A model generated the notes under the pieces. The model had not been told where the DNA came from. It saw nothing but the letters and a program-made list of their open reading frames with translations, and ran no database searches. From Hydrotalea sp. (lineage in GTDB: Bacteria; Bacteroidota; Bacteroidia; Chitinophagales; Chitinophagaceae), in contig DAHXOT010000007.1 in assembly GCA_027364735.1 (NCBI GenBank), forward strand, positions 1 to 64,000: 64,000 nucleotides of DNA, written 5' to 3'. Below, one piece after another: positions 34,384 through 43,745 of the stretch. Position 1 is the stretch's first letter. Each line of letters begins with the position of its first letter. Made by a program: the position numbers and the translations under genes.

Positions 34384-35201
34384 TCAAAGTATTTCTTCTG
34401 GTTGAACGTTATTATTTGGATTGTTATTATTTTGCGGGCGCATTCCGCCACCCATACCCATTCCCATCCCTACTCCACCATAACCAAATCCGCCAAAACC
34501 AACGCCAATGATAATTCTTGGCCGTATGCCCGAATTATTACGGTTAGGATTACCCATTCTTCCGTTTGCAGTAATTGCATTTTTATGAACCACAATTCCG
34601 ATGCTGAAATTTTTTTTCAACACTTTATCGGTTAATCCATTTTCAAAAATATAATTAAGCGGAATTACAGCCTCATAAACCAAGCCACTGTCAACACTTG
34701 TTTTTAACCCCAGCTGTATTTTACTTCTTTTATCTTTTATTGAAAACCTGCATCATGTAATTAATAAAAACCCTTTATATCATAAGTATCAGATTTCAGA
34801 ACCAAAGCATGTTTTGCATTTGATGTGTTTTCAATAATTGGTCTGCCATTCCTTGGATTAATATTGCGAACCAGTTTTTCTTTCAGGATAAGTAAGCGAT
34901 ATTTTTCTGTTATTTTCTCCTTTAGAATCGAAATAAATAGTGATGCCCGATTTTAAGATCCTTCTTTCCATCTCATCATCTTTTGAAACAATAACGATGT
35001 AAATATTTTTTTTGTCATTGGTGATATTATACAACAGCGTATAATCTTTATTAGCAAACCTAAGCGGCATCTGCCATTTAGAGGGATTGCCATCAGCAAT
35101 TACTGATTCAGTTTGATAATTACCCTGCGGCACCAAATTATGCGCACAGCTTACAAAAACAATGACACTAAAAAGAAGAAGAAATACCCAATCTTTTTCA
35201 T
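34384..35201 (-). pseudogene. Lipoprotein gene broken by about four homopolymer indels
   Basis: Reading the minus strand, one protein can be followed only by changing frame four times. ATG 35201 is followed by AAAAA; one more A gives MKKDWVFLLLFSVIVFVSC, a lipoprotein signal, then AHNLVPQGNYQTESVIADGN. One A too many after PERK (near 34880) shifts to LVRNINPRNGRPIIENTSN. One T too many (near 34773), then one G too many (near 34749), are needed to reach FSIKDKRSKIQLGLKTSVDS. The last part (VYEAVIPLNYIFENGLTDKV) runs to a Gly/Met-rich tail (GGVGMGMGMGGG) and stops at 34384. The intact parent would have about 265 residues; I recall similar exported Bacteroidota proteins but no function. Either true decay or read errors. 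Confidence 0.8.
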
Positions 35202-35281
35202 AACAAATAAATTTTTTTGAAGCACTATTAATAGTGCATACAATAAAAGAAATGCTAAAATAGGTAAGTGAAAAAAGTTAA

Positions 35282-35686
35282 TTATTTTACTCCGTTATTA
35301 TCTACGGCTACAACAGGTGTTGCTCCCAACTTTTTAATTACTTGCATTACTTTAATAGCAGTGCCAAGATGCGAGGTACTATCGCCATTAATTACTACCG
35401 AAGGTTTATCGGTTTCTTTTGAAAGAAAGGTTTGCAGTTCGGATTCTAATTGATTAAAAGGAATTAATTTTTGACCGATATAAATATTTTGATCTTTATC
35501 TACCGTAATTACAACCGTTTGTTTTGCCTTTGTATCACTTTTTGCTTTGGGGTTAGAAACCTTGATAACATTGGGGTTGGCGAGTGTCGACACAATTAAA
35601 AAAAATAATAACAGAATGAACAAAATATCGTTCAATGCACCGGTGTGCACTTCTGGATGTCGTCTTAATCTGTTTCTGATATTCAT
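35282..35686 (-). CDS. exbD: ExbD/TolR-type biopolymer transport protein
   Basis: Proton-channel partner in ExbB-ExbD energy-transducing complexes. The start at 35686 gives 134 residues: short cytoplasmic start MNIRNRLRRHPEVHTGALND, one membrane helix (ILFILLLFFLIVSTLANP) and a periplasmic domain (PSVVINGDSTSHLGTAIKVM). The channel Asp that precedes the helix is in GALNDILF. The frame continues upstream with a TTG start through a 9-nt repeat, but the ATG fits the family. ExbB lies 202 nt upstream. No TonB gene is adjacent. Confidence 0.9.
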   Translation of the reverse strand: MNIRNRLRRHPEVHTGALNDILFILLLFFLIVSTLANPNVIKVSNPKAKSDTKAKQTVVITVDKDQNIYIGQKLIPFNQLESELQTFLSKETDKPSVVINGDSTSHLGTAIKVMQVIKKLGATPVVAVDNNGVK

Positions 35687-35692
35687 TGTAAA

Positions 35693-35728
35693 ATTTAAAA
35701 AGTTTAAGAAGTTTAAAAGGTTTAAAGT
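35693..35728 (-). repeat. Four-copy 9-nt tandem repeat at the exbD start
   Basis: Plus-strand ATTTAAAAA, GTTTAAGAA, GTTTAAAAG and GTTTAAAGT follow directly, a period of 9 nt for 36 bp. The block ends 7 nt before the exbD ATG, where the ribosome-binding site should be. Because the period is a multiple of 3, the upstream frame also stays open, encoding an NFL-type repeat. Confidence 0.8.
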
Positions 35729-35788
35729 CGCCAACGTTTTAAATATTGAACTTTAAACTTTTATTACACGAATTATTTTTATTCAGTA

Positions 35789-35820
35789 TTGCGTTGCAGT
35801 ACAAGTGTGCGACGCAACAA
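35789..35820 (-). repeat. Dispersed GTACAAGTGTGC repeat, copy 2, with hairpin
   Basis: TTGCGTTGCA / TGCGACGCAA form a 10-bp stem with one wobble around a GTACAAGTG loop. The loop and right arm match 25339-25362. It lies in the exbB-exbD gap. Two intergenic copies in one window suggest a genome-wide element. Confidence 0.6.
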
Positions 35821-35888
35821 AAGCTTCATTATTAATCAAAAGTTTGTGCCATAAAAAACTTACTACTTAATACTTACAACTTATCACA

Positions 35889-36587
35889 CTATTTTGTTGG
35901 TTCTTGTAATATATCAATAAATTCGGAACTGGCAGCTTCCATTTTATTGGCCGTTTTATCTATTTGTGTAGTAAGATAGTTATGTCCTACAAAAGCTATC
36001 AATCCAATAATTAAACCCGATGCACTGGTAACCATTTTAGTATAAATACCGCCTGCAATAGTATTTAAAGTGTATTCGCCTGTTGAAGCAATGCCATAAA
36101 ATAATTGTACCATACCTACAATAGTACCCAAGAAACCAAACATAGGTGCAATACCTGCAATAAGTGATAATATATTAAGGTTACGTTCCATTTTATACAT
36201 TTCGAGTTTGCCTACATTTTCCATACTTTTTTCAATGGCATCAATAGGTTTACCAATACGTTGCAAACCCTTATCAATCATTCTTGCCACCGGATTATCG
36301 GTATTTTTTGCCAAGCTTCTTGCAGCAGAAACATTACCGGTAATAATATTGTCGCGAATAATATTCATAAAATTTGCTTCAATTTTAGACGCTTTACTAA
36401 TTGCAATTAATCTTTCAAAAAAAACAAAAACCGATAATATTAACAGCAAATACAAAGGATACATAATCCATCCACCCTTTTGCAATAAATCCCACATAGA
36501 AATTTTTTCGGGATTTGCTGCTATAGTTGATGCTTTATGTAATGAATCGACAAGATTATTAGCCGATACCTGTAATAATTGAAACAT
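35889..36587 (-). CDS. exbB: ExbB/TolQ/MotA-type proton channel protein
   Basis: The 232 residues have an N-terminal periplasmic segment, a first membrane helix at about 34-56 (GGWIMYPLYLLLILSVFVFF, split WIMYPLYLLLILSVFV) and a cytoplasmic helical region. Two further helices follow at about 138-165 (LSLIAGIAPMFGFLGTIVGM) and 185-205, with the conserved Gly/Thr pattern of the MotA_TolQ_ExbB family. Paired with exbD downstream. It would energise TonB- or Tol-type transport; partner unknown. Confidence 0.92.
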   Translation of the reverse strand: MFQLLQVSANNLVDSLHKASTIAANPEKISMWDLLQKGGWIMYPLYLLLILSVFVFFERLIAISKASKIEANFMNIIRDNIITGNVSAARSLAKNTDNPVARMIDKGLQRIGKPIDAIEKSMENVGKLEMYKMERNLNILSLIAGIAPMFGFLGTIVGMVQLFYGIASTGEYTLNTIAGGIYTKMVTSASGLIIGLIAFVGHNYLTTQIDKTANKMEAASSEFIDILQEPTK

Positions 36588-36755
36588 GTTTGCCTGTTTT
36601 GAGTTTTACTAAAGTAGTTGATTAAGCAAAAAAACTGCCATGCTGTGAATAAAATTGCACAATTAACTTATTTTATGAAAGATTTTACACAATTAAGCAT
36701 ATAAACCACATTATAAAAATCAGTTGTGTTCACAGAAATGTTATAAGAAGAGCAA

Positions 36756-38690
36756 CTACTTAATAATAACCGTACCCAATTGCCGGGTTAATTCCTTTTC
36801 AATTTCTTTTAAATGCTTATGAATTTCAATCAATTTTATTAATTCATCTGATGTAGCATGTTCCATATCACGTTGATTTTCTTCAAACATTTTTTTAATT
36901 TTTTTTAGCTTAAAAAAATTTACGCTCATAAGAACATCTTGATGCGAGGTATCTCTATTGGCAATATTTAAGCCTTCAATTTTTTTATCCCAGTTTAAAC
37001 TAAGTTCATGCTGAAAAACCGTAATGCTTACCACTAAATTTCTAATATCGGTATTGGGATGATATAAAAAAGATTTTGTATCGGGTTGTAATCCTTGCTG
37101 ATATTGTATTTTATACTCGTTATATAAACTATCTAATTGCTGATTATCGAAAGTAAATTGTTCTAATTCACTAAAAATATAATCGGCCATTGTTAATTGC
37201 TCGTTCCAATTTTTTATTCCGTATTCTAACAACACACGCAATACGTTTCTTTCTTGTTGTTCATCTTGCTGCAACAATATCCAATTAGCATCATCCTCAT
37301 TTTGCTGCGTACTTTTATTTTGTTGATGAAAATAATTAGCCTCTTCAAAAGGAAGTTTTTTTTCTTCTTTTGAAATTTTATCTCGCTTAAATTTATTAAC
37401 TAAATTGGTTAATCCGCCTTCATCTATTTTAAGTAAAGAAGCACACTGTTTTATATAATCTTGCAGTTTAGTGAAATCTTCGGTTTTATCAATTTTGCTT
37501 AACGTTTCGGCAATATGGTTTACAATTTCGCTTTTTTGGGTAACATCATTTCCTGCTTCTTGCAACATTATTTCTAACTGAAAAAGAATAAAATCTTTTT
37601 TATTGGTTGCAACAAATTGCTTAAACTTTTCGGCACCTAATTTTAATACATAACTATCCGGATCTTCTTTATCGGGAATTAATACTAAACGCACATTTAA
37701 TCCTTCTTCCAAAGCCATATCCAATCCGCGTAATGCTGCTTTAACCCCTGCAGTATCTCCATCATAAATTATAGTAAGATTATTGGTGTATTTTTTAATA
37801 ATTCGAAGTTGATCGGCAGTTAACGAAGTACCACCACTGGCCACAACATTTTCAATACCTGCTTGGTATAAACTAACAACATCGGTATAACCTTCAACCA
37901 ATAAACATTCATTAAATTTATCAATAGCAACGCGAGAAAAATAAATACCATAAAGTACCTTACTCTTACTATAAATTTCGTTTTCGGGAGTGTTAATATA
38001 TTTGGGAGCTTTATCGGCTTTGCCAATAACTCTTGCACCAAAGCCAATAATTTTTCCGGTGGCATTATGAATTGGAAAAATAATACGGTTACGATAATTA
38101 TCTACCAACTCAGTTTCATTTCGTACAACCACCAATCCGGTTTTAGGAAGTAATTCTTTATTAAACTGATGTTGAATTAAGCTGGCAGCAAGCTCATCGC
38201 GTGAAGAAGGATTATATCCTAATTGAAATTTCTTAATAATATCTTCTCTAAATCCTCGCTCTTTTAAATAACTTAATGCTATCAATTTTCCCTCTTCAGA
38301 ATTAAACAATTTATCATTAAAAAAAATTTGTGCAAAATTGTTAATGATATATAAACTATCCGATGTTTGCTGTTGTATTTTTTGCTCGGGCGATACTTCT
38401 GTTTCTTCAATCTCAATACCATAACGGCTGGCAAGCCAACGCAAAGCTTCGGTATAGCTTAGCTTATCATGCTCCATTAAAAAAGTAATAGTATTGCCAC
38501 TTTTGCCACAACCAAAACATTTATAAATTTCTTTTGCAGGAGATACGGTAAAAGAAGGTGTTTTTTCGTTATGAAAAGGACATAAGCCTAAGTAATTAGC
38601 ACCACGCTTTTTAAGTTTTACATATTCGCCAACCACATCAATAATATCGATACGGTTTTTAATTTGTTCTATAGTTTGTGGTGTAATCAT
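36756..38690 (-). CDS. dnaG: DNA primase
   Basis: Makes RNA primers for lagging-strand synthesis. The 644 residues contain a CHC2 zinc domain (Cys37, His40, Cys58, Cys61: LCPFHNEKTPSF, YKCFGCGKSG). The N-terminal catalytic domain has YNPSSRDELA and IIFPIHNATGKIIGFGARV. The TOPRIM core has LLVEGYTDVVSLYQAG and IYDGDTAGVKAALRG. A helical C-terminal helicase-interaction region follows from about 440. Spacing to the next gene is 168 nt, so probably a single-gene unit. Confidence 0.98.
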   Translation of the reverse strand: MITPQTIEQIKNRIDIIDVVGEYVKLKKRGANYLGLCPFHNEKTPSFTVSPAKEIYKCFGCGKSGNTITFLMEHDKLSYTEALRWLASRYGIEIEETEVSPEQKIQQQTSDSLYIINNFAQIFFNDKLFNSEEGKLIALSYLKERGFREDIIKKFQLGYNPSSRDELAASLIQHQFNKELLPKTGLVVVRNETELVDNYRNRIIFPIHNATGKIIGFGARVIGKADKAPKYINTPENEIYSKSKVLYGIYFSRVAIDKFNECLLVEGYTDVVSLYQAGIENVVASGGTSLTADQLRIIKKYTNNLTIIYDGDTAGVKAALRGLDMALEEGLNVRLVLIPDKEDPDSYVLKLGAEKFKQFVATNKKDFILFQLEIMLQEAGNDVTQKSEIVNHIAETLSKIDKTEDFTKLQDYIKQCASLLKIDEGGLTNLVNKFKRDKISKEEKKLPFEEANYFHQQNKSTQQNEDDANWILLQQDEQQERNVLRVLLEYGIKNWNEQLTMADYIFSELEQFTFDNQQLDSLYNEYKIQYQQGLQPDTKSFLYHPNTDIRNLVVSITVFQHELSLNWDKKIEGLNIANRDTSHQDVLMSVNFFKLKKIKKMFEENQRDMEHATSDELIKLIEIHKHLKEIEKELTRQLGTVIIK

Positions 38691-38832
38691 GTATGAATTG
38701 CGAATATAAAAGTAATATACAACTAAGCGAAGTAGATGCTATAATTATTTATACATGATTTGATAGTACTTAAAAGTTGCTATTTGTTTAACAAATAGTT
38801 TACCCAATACACAATTAATTTTACAACAAAAA

Positions 38833-39588
38833 ATGAAACCTGCATTCTTAATAATTAGTCTATTTTTTTCGTTATATACACAAGCACAAAATTTGGGTAG
38901 TTTACTTAATACGGTAGAAAATACCATAAAAAATAAAAATGCTTCTACTGATAGTAGTTTACACAAACCAACAACCGTTAAAAATTTAAGTAATTCGGAT
39001 ATTGCGGCCGGATTAAAAGAAGCTTTACAAGTAGGTACAGAAAGAGGAACTGCTAAATTATCGGCAGTTGATGGATTTTTTAAGAATGCAGCTATTAAAA
39101 TATTAATGCCGTCTGAAGCCGAAAAAATAGAAAAAACTTTGCGAAGCATAGGCTTAAATAAGCAAGTAGATGATGCCGTTTTATCAATGAACCGTGCAGC
39201 CGAAGATGCAGCAAAAAGTGCAACTCCAATTTTTAAAAATGCTATTCAGCATATAACTTTTTCAGATGCCGTTGGAATTTTAAAAGGAGGAGATTCTGCT
39301 GCAACAAAATATCTGAAAGAAAAAACAAATCCTCAATTAACAACTGCCTTTACACCTATTGTACAACAATCACTTCAAAAAGTTGATGCAACAAAATATT
39401 GGGAAACTTTAATTACAGCATACAATAAAATTCCGTTTGTAAAAAAAGTAACTACTAACCTAACAACTTATGTTACAGAAAAATCGCTTTCGGGGATATT
39501 TTATCAAGTAGCTGCCGAAGAACAAAAAATAAGAAAAAACCCTTTGGCTCAAAGCAGCGATTTGCTTAAAAAGGTATTTAGAAAGTAA
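38833..39588 (+). CDS. DUF4197 family exported protein
   Basis: The 251 residues have a signal peptide (MKPAFLIISLFFSLYTQAQ). The DUF4197 domain follows, with LSNSDIAAGLKEALQVGTERG, FFKNAAIKILMPSEAEKIEKTL (split here: FFKNAAIKILMP and EAEKIEKTL), GDSAATKYLKEKTNPQL and YEKIPFVKK-like segments near the end. Family members are periplasmic and of unknown function; a role in envelope upkeep is only guessed. It precedes smc by 165 nt on the same strand. Confidence 0.9.
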   Translation: MKPAFLIISLFFSLYTQAQNLGSLLNTVENTIKNKNASTDSSLHKPTTVKNLSNSDIAAGLKEALQVGTERGTAKLSAVDGFFKNAAIKILMPSEAEKIEKTLRSIGLNKQVDDAVLSMNRAAEDAAKSATPIFKNAIQHITFSDAVGILKGGDSAATKYLKEKTNPQLTTAFTPIVQQSLQKVDATKYWETLITAYNKIPFVKKVTTNLTTYVTEKSLSGIFYQVAAEEQKIRKNPLAQSSDLLKKVFRK

Positions 39589-39753
39589 GTGTTTTAATTA
39601 TTTTAAAATGAAAATAAAATTCATAAATAATTAAAAATCAGGTGTTTAAAAAATAAATGCTTATTTTCCTCACTACTTCTCCACAGTTAATAATGTCTAT
39701 TCTTTTTTCTTTAGCTAATTATGTATGTTCGCAGGTACTAAAATTTAAATAAA

Positions 39754-42700
39754 GTGCGATTAAAATCTTTAGAAATCAAAGGTTTCAAAAGCTTTGCCGA
39801 TAAAACTATTGTAAGTTTCGACGAGGGTGTTACTGGAATAATTGGCCCGAATGGCTGTGGTAAAAGTAATATTATTGATAGTATTCGTTGGGTAATTGGC
39901 GAACAAAAAATTTCTGCATTAAGAAGCGAAAATTTAGAGGCCTTGGTATTTAATGGTTCTAAAACTAGAAGCCCCAGCGGATTAGCCGAAGTAAGTTTAA
40001 CATTTGAAAATACCAGAAATTTATTACCTACCGAATTTAGTACCGTTACCGTTACCAGAAGATTTTATAAGAACGGAGAAAGCGAATATCGCTTAAACGA
40101 TGTTCAATGCCGATTAAAAGATATTCATAATTTATTTTTAGATACCGGCGTTAGTAACGACAGTTATGCCATTATTGAATTAGGCATGGTTGACGATATT
40201 ATTAAAGATAAAGATAATAGCCGGCGCAGAATGCTGGAACAAGCAGCAGGCATTACCATTTACAAAACACGTAAAAAAGAAGCTAAAAATAAATTAGATG
40301 CTACCGAACAAGATTTAGCACGCATTGAAGATTTATTGTTCGAAATAAATAATCAACTTAAAACATTAGAAAATCAGGCAAAAAAAGCGGAAAAATATTA
40401 TGAAATAAAGAAAGAATACAAAGAAGTTGCTGTAGAATTAGCCAAAGCTGCATTAGAAGGCTTTAATTTAAAATACAAAGAATTAAACGAACAACAAGAA
40501 AGCGAAACCAATAAACGCTTTCAGTTAGAAGCAGAAATAGCCAATCAGGAAGCATTTGTAGAAAAAGAGAAAGTTGATTTTATTGAAAAGGAAAAAGCTT
40601 TACAAAGTATGCAACATGAGTTTAATGAATTGTTGCAACAACTTAGATCGAAAGAAAATGAAAAAAACTTAGCTTCACAACGATTAAAGTTTTTACAAGA
40701 AAAAGAAAGTAGTTTAAAAAGTTTTTTACAAAAAGCCGAAGGACAAGTATCAGGCATTGTAGATTCAATTCAATTTAGCAAAACCCAAATACAAGAAGAG
40801 GAAAATAAATTAACCGATATTCAATTACGCTTAACTGAAACTAAATTGAATGTGGAAGAAACCAGAAAAATATTTGATGAAAAAAGAAATGCAGTTGATG
40901 TATTAAGAAATACTTTTCAATCCATTCAACATTTGCAATTTACAGCAGAAAAAAAAGTGGCAATTGCCGATACTTCTATTCAAAACCTACAAAGGCTACA
41001 AACACAATTAATTGAAGAAAAACAAAACCGAGAAAATCAATTATCACAATTACATATTGAATTAACAGAAAAAGAAACGCTGCTCGAAAATAAAAAAATT
41101 GATTTACAACAATTACAAGAACATCACGAAAAAACTAAAGAACAAATTTTAGAAACACAACAACAATTAGAAAGATTACGCAATGAATTGGCTAATGAAA
41201 ATAGAAAATTGGATGCCAAACGCAATGAGTATGATTTATTAAAAAGCCTTATCGATTCTATGGAAGGCTATCCGGAGAGTGTTAAATTTTTACACAACAA
41301 CGCTCAATGGACGAAAAATGTTCCGCTTTTAAGCGATATAATTTACGTGCAACAAGAATATAGAACTGCTGTAGAAAATGTTTTAGAACCCTACTTAAAC
41401 TACTATGTAGTAAATTCTTTACAAGAAGGTTTACAAGCTATTCATTTATTAGACATCAATAAAAAAGGTAAAGCAAATTTCTTCATTCTCGATAAAATAA
41501 ATATTACTACCAATCATATTCAGCAACCTTCAAACACAATTGCTGCAATGCAAGTTATTGAAGTAGATGAGCAATATAAAAAATTAGCTGAATACTTATT
41601 GGCCAATGTTTTTATTGCTGAAAACGAGGAAGCTTTACAATATGCACAGGATGCCACTATTTTAGAAAAAACCGGAAAATACGTTAAAGGAAAATATACC
41701 TTAACAGGTGGAAGTATAGGTTTATTTGAAGGAAAAAAAATTGGACGTGCAAAAAATTTAGAAAAGCTACACGATGAAATTATTTTACAAGAAGCTATTG
41801 TAAATGCACTAAAAAAAGAAATTCAACTAAAACAAAACGAAGTAGTAGGTTATAACCAGCAATTAAAAGAAAATATAATTAAACAAACCGAAAGAGAAAT
41901 TAATCAATTAACCAATCAGGTTTTTGCTTCTAAAAATAAAATTGAAAATTTACAGTTTACACAACAACAATCTCAAAAAAAATTAGAAGATATTGAAAAT
42001 AGATTACAAGAAGAAAATACCAACATTGCTTATACTCGAGAAGAATTACAAAATTTAAATGAACAAGTAAAACAAAGCACTGCCGAAAGAAAATTGGTTG
42101 AACAAGATTATACTTTTGCAGAAACAAACTACACTACCATCACCAATCAATACAACGAAACAAATATTGCTTTTACCAAACAACAAAGTAAAATTCATGC
42201 TATTTCGCAGGAATTAGATTTTAAAAGTAATCAATTAACCGATTTACAAAATCAGGTTAATAACAGCAACACACAATTAAATGAAGTAAGTTTAAATATT
42301 GTAGAAAGTGAACAATCTTTACATAATAGTGAAAATTTGTTTATACACTTGCTGCAAAGAAAGGATACAGAAGAACAAAAATTAAATGAAACCGATCAGG
42401 CATATTATAATCTGAGAAATGCTTTACAAGAAAAAGAAAGTGAATTGCGATTGAAAGTAAAAAGCAAAGAAATGGTTGAACATTTATTAAGTGAAATTAA
42501 AGACAAGCTGAATGAATTGAAATTGCAATTGGCGGGCATGAAAGAAAGATTAAATGTAGAATTTAAGATAGAATTAGATACCATATTAGACCAACCAAGA
42601 AATACAGAAACAAGCTTAGAAGATTTACAAACAAGCAGCGATAGAATGCGTAAACGATTGGAAAATATGGGTGAAATTAATCCAACTGCTATTGAAGCAT

Positions 42701-43272
42701 TTACTGAAATGAAAAAGCGTTACGAATTTATTTTAGAACAAAAAAACGATTTAGTAAATGCAAAAGATAGCTTATTACAAACTATTCAAGAAGTAGAAGC
42801 AACCGCTAACCAACAATTTTTAGATACATTTAATAAGGTAAGAGAAAACTTTCAAAAAGTATTTAAAGCCTTATTTACAGAAGAAGATACAGCCGATATG
42901 GTTTTGGAAAATCCGGAAAATCTCGCTGAAACAGGAATTGACATTGTTGCAAAACCAAAAGGAAAACGACCATCTTCTATTACTCAATTAAGTGGTGGAG
43001 AAAAAACTTTAACTGCTACCGCATTATTATTTGCCATTTATTTAATTAAGCCTGCACCATTCTGTATTTTAGATGAAGTAGATGCTCCCTTAGATGATGC
43101 TAACGTTGGCAAGTTTACGCAAATGATTCAAAAATTTAGCGAAAACTCGCAATTCATCATTGTAACACATAATAAACAAACCATGAGTACAGTAGATGTT
43201 ATTTATGGTGTAACAATGCAAGAACCTGGTGTAAGTAAATTGGTTCCGGTTGATTTTAGAAGCTTAAACTAA
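39754..43272 (+). CDS. smc: Chromosome segregation protein SMC
   Basis: Condensin ATPase that organises and separates chromosomes with ScpA/ScpB. The 1172 residues have an N-terminal ATPase lobe (KSFADKTIVSFDEGVTGIIG, Walker A GPNGCGKSNII at about 31-41). Long coiled coils span about 165-500 and 680-1000. The hinge lies at about 505-665 (MEGYPESVKFL, TGGSIGLFEGKKIGR). The C-terminal lobe has the ABC signature LSGGEKTLTATALLFAIYL and Walker B CILDEVDAPLDDANV. It starts with GTG; there is no in-frame ATG upstream before a stop at 39739. Confidence 0.98.
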   Translation: MRLKSLEIKGFKSFADKTIVSFDEGVTGIIGPNGCGKSNIIDSIRWVIGEQKISALRSENLEALVFNGSKTRSPSGLAEVSLTFENTRNLLPTEFSTVTVTRRFYKNGESEYRLNDVQCRLKDIHNLFLDTGVSNDSYAIIELGMVDDIIKDKDNSRRRMLEQAAGITIYKTRKKEAKNKLDATEQDLARIEDLLFEINNQLKTLENQAKKAEKYYEIKKEYKEVAVELAKAALEGFNLKYKELNEQQESETNKRFQLEAEIANQEAFVEKEKVDFIEKEKALQSMQHEFNELLQQLRSKENEKNLASQRLKFLQEKESSLKSFLQKAEGQVSGIVDSIQFSKTQIQEEENKLTDIQLRLTETKLNVEETRKIFDEKRNAVDVLRNTFQSIQHLQFTAEKKVAIADTSIQNLQRLQTQLIEEKQNRENQLSQLHIELTEKETLLENKKIDLQQLQEHHEKTKEQILETQQQLERLRNELANENRKLDAKRNEYDLLKSLIDSMEGYPESVKFLHNNAQWTKNVPLLSDIIYVQQEYRTAVENVLEPYLNYYVVNSLQEGLQAIHLLDINKKGKANFFILDKINITTNHIQQPSNTIAAMQVIEVDEQYKKLAEYLLANVFIAENEEALQYAQDATILEKTGKYVKGKYTLTGGSIGLFEGKKIGRAKNLEKLHDEIILQEAIVNALKKEIQLKQNEVVGYNQQLKENIIKQTEREINQLTNQVFASKNKIENLQFTQQQSQKKLEDIENRLQEENTNIAYTREELQNLNEQVKQSTAERKLVEQDYTFAETNYTTITNQYNETNIAFTKQQSKIHAISQELDFKSNQLTDLQNQVNNSNTQLNEVSLNIVESEQSLHNSENLFIHLLQRKDTEEQKLNETDQAYYNLRNALQEKESELRLKVKSKEMVEHLLSEIKDKLNELKLQLAGMKERLNVEFKIELDTILDQPRNTETSLEDLQTSSDRMRKRLENMGEINPTAIEAFTEMKKRYEFILEQKNDLVNAKDSLLQTIQEVEATANQQFLDTFNKVRENFQKVFKALFTEEDTADMVLENPENLAETGIDIVAKPKGKRPSSITQLSGGEKTLTATALLFAIYLIKPAPFCILDEVDAPLDDANVGKFTQMIQKFSENSQFIIVTHNKQTMSTVDVIYGVTMQEPGVSKLVPVDFRSLN

Positions 43273-43333
43273 ACTTCTAAAATCAATTTTATTATGCTTA
43301 AAATTTTTCAATTTTTATCAGTAAAAAATTTTT

Positions 43334-43741
43334 GTGCTAAAAATTAGTATCGTTTTATACTTTATTATTTTGTTACTGTATATTTTTTTCTCCCGACAAC
43401 CAGATTATTTTGATAGCGAATTAACAACAGCAACAATACATCTTACAGAAAACGGTATAGCAAAAGCATTTTTTACTGTAAACAATCATTTAACTAGCAT
43501 TAATGTTACTGCCAATCAATATAAAAATGGCGACAAGGTTTTAGTAATATACGAAAATGCTACACCGCAAAAAGGCAAGATATACAGTTGGTGGAATTAT
43601 TGGATTAATGTAAAAGAATTAATACTCTCTTCACTCCTATTTTTTGTAACTTTTTTTGCTGCAAAAAGCATTACAAAAAATCCATCAACAGAATCACTTA
43701 TCAAACATACACCGCCGGAAAGAAAAAGAAAGTACGACTGA
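43334..43741 (+). CDS. Small membrane protein, two helices, unknown function
   Basis: I do not recognise the family. The 135 residues show an N-terminal helix (LKISIVLYFIILLLYIFFS, 2-20). An extracytoplasmic domain of about 70 residues follows (ATIHLTENGIAKAFFTVNNH, DKVLVIYENATPQKGK). A second helix lies at about 93-112 (LILSSLLFFVTFFAAK), with a basic tail PERKRKYD. The start is GTG; an upstream ATG at 43293 is in another frame and ends at once. It is 61 nt after smc and may be cotranscribed with it. It resembles DUF3592-like membrane proteins, weakly. Confidence 0.6.
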   Translation: MLKISIVLYFIILLLYIFFSRQPDYFDSELTTATIHLTENGIAKAFFTVNNHLTSINVTANQYKNGDKVLVIYENATPQKGKIYSWWNYWINVKELILSSLLFFVTFFAAKSITKNPSTESLIKHTPPERKRKYD

Positions 43742-43745
43742 TTTT

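Noticed and set aside
43293-43346. ATG at 43293 as start of the small membrane protein after smc
   Set aside because: It is in a different frame and stops after 17 codons; the GTG at 43334 leads straight into a good membrane helix.
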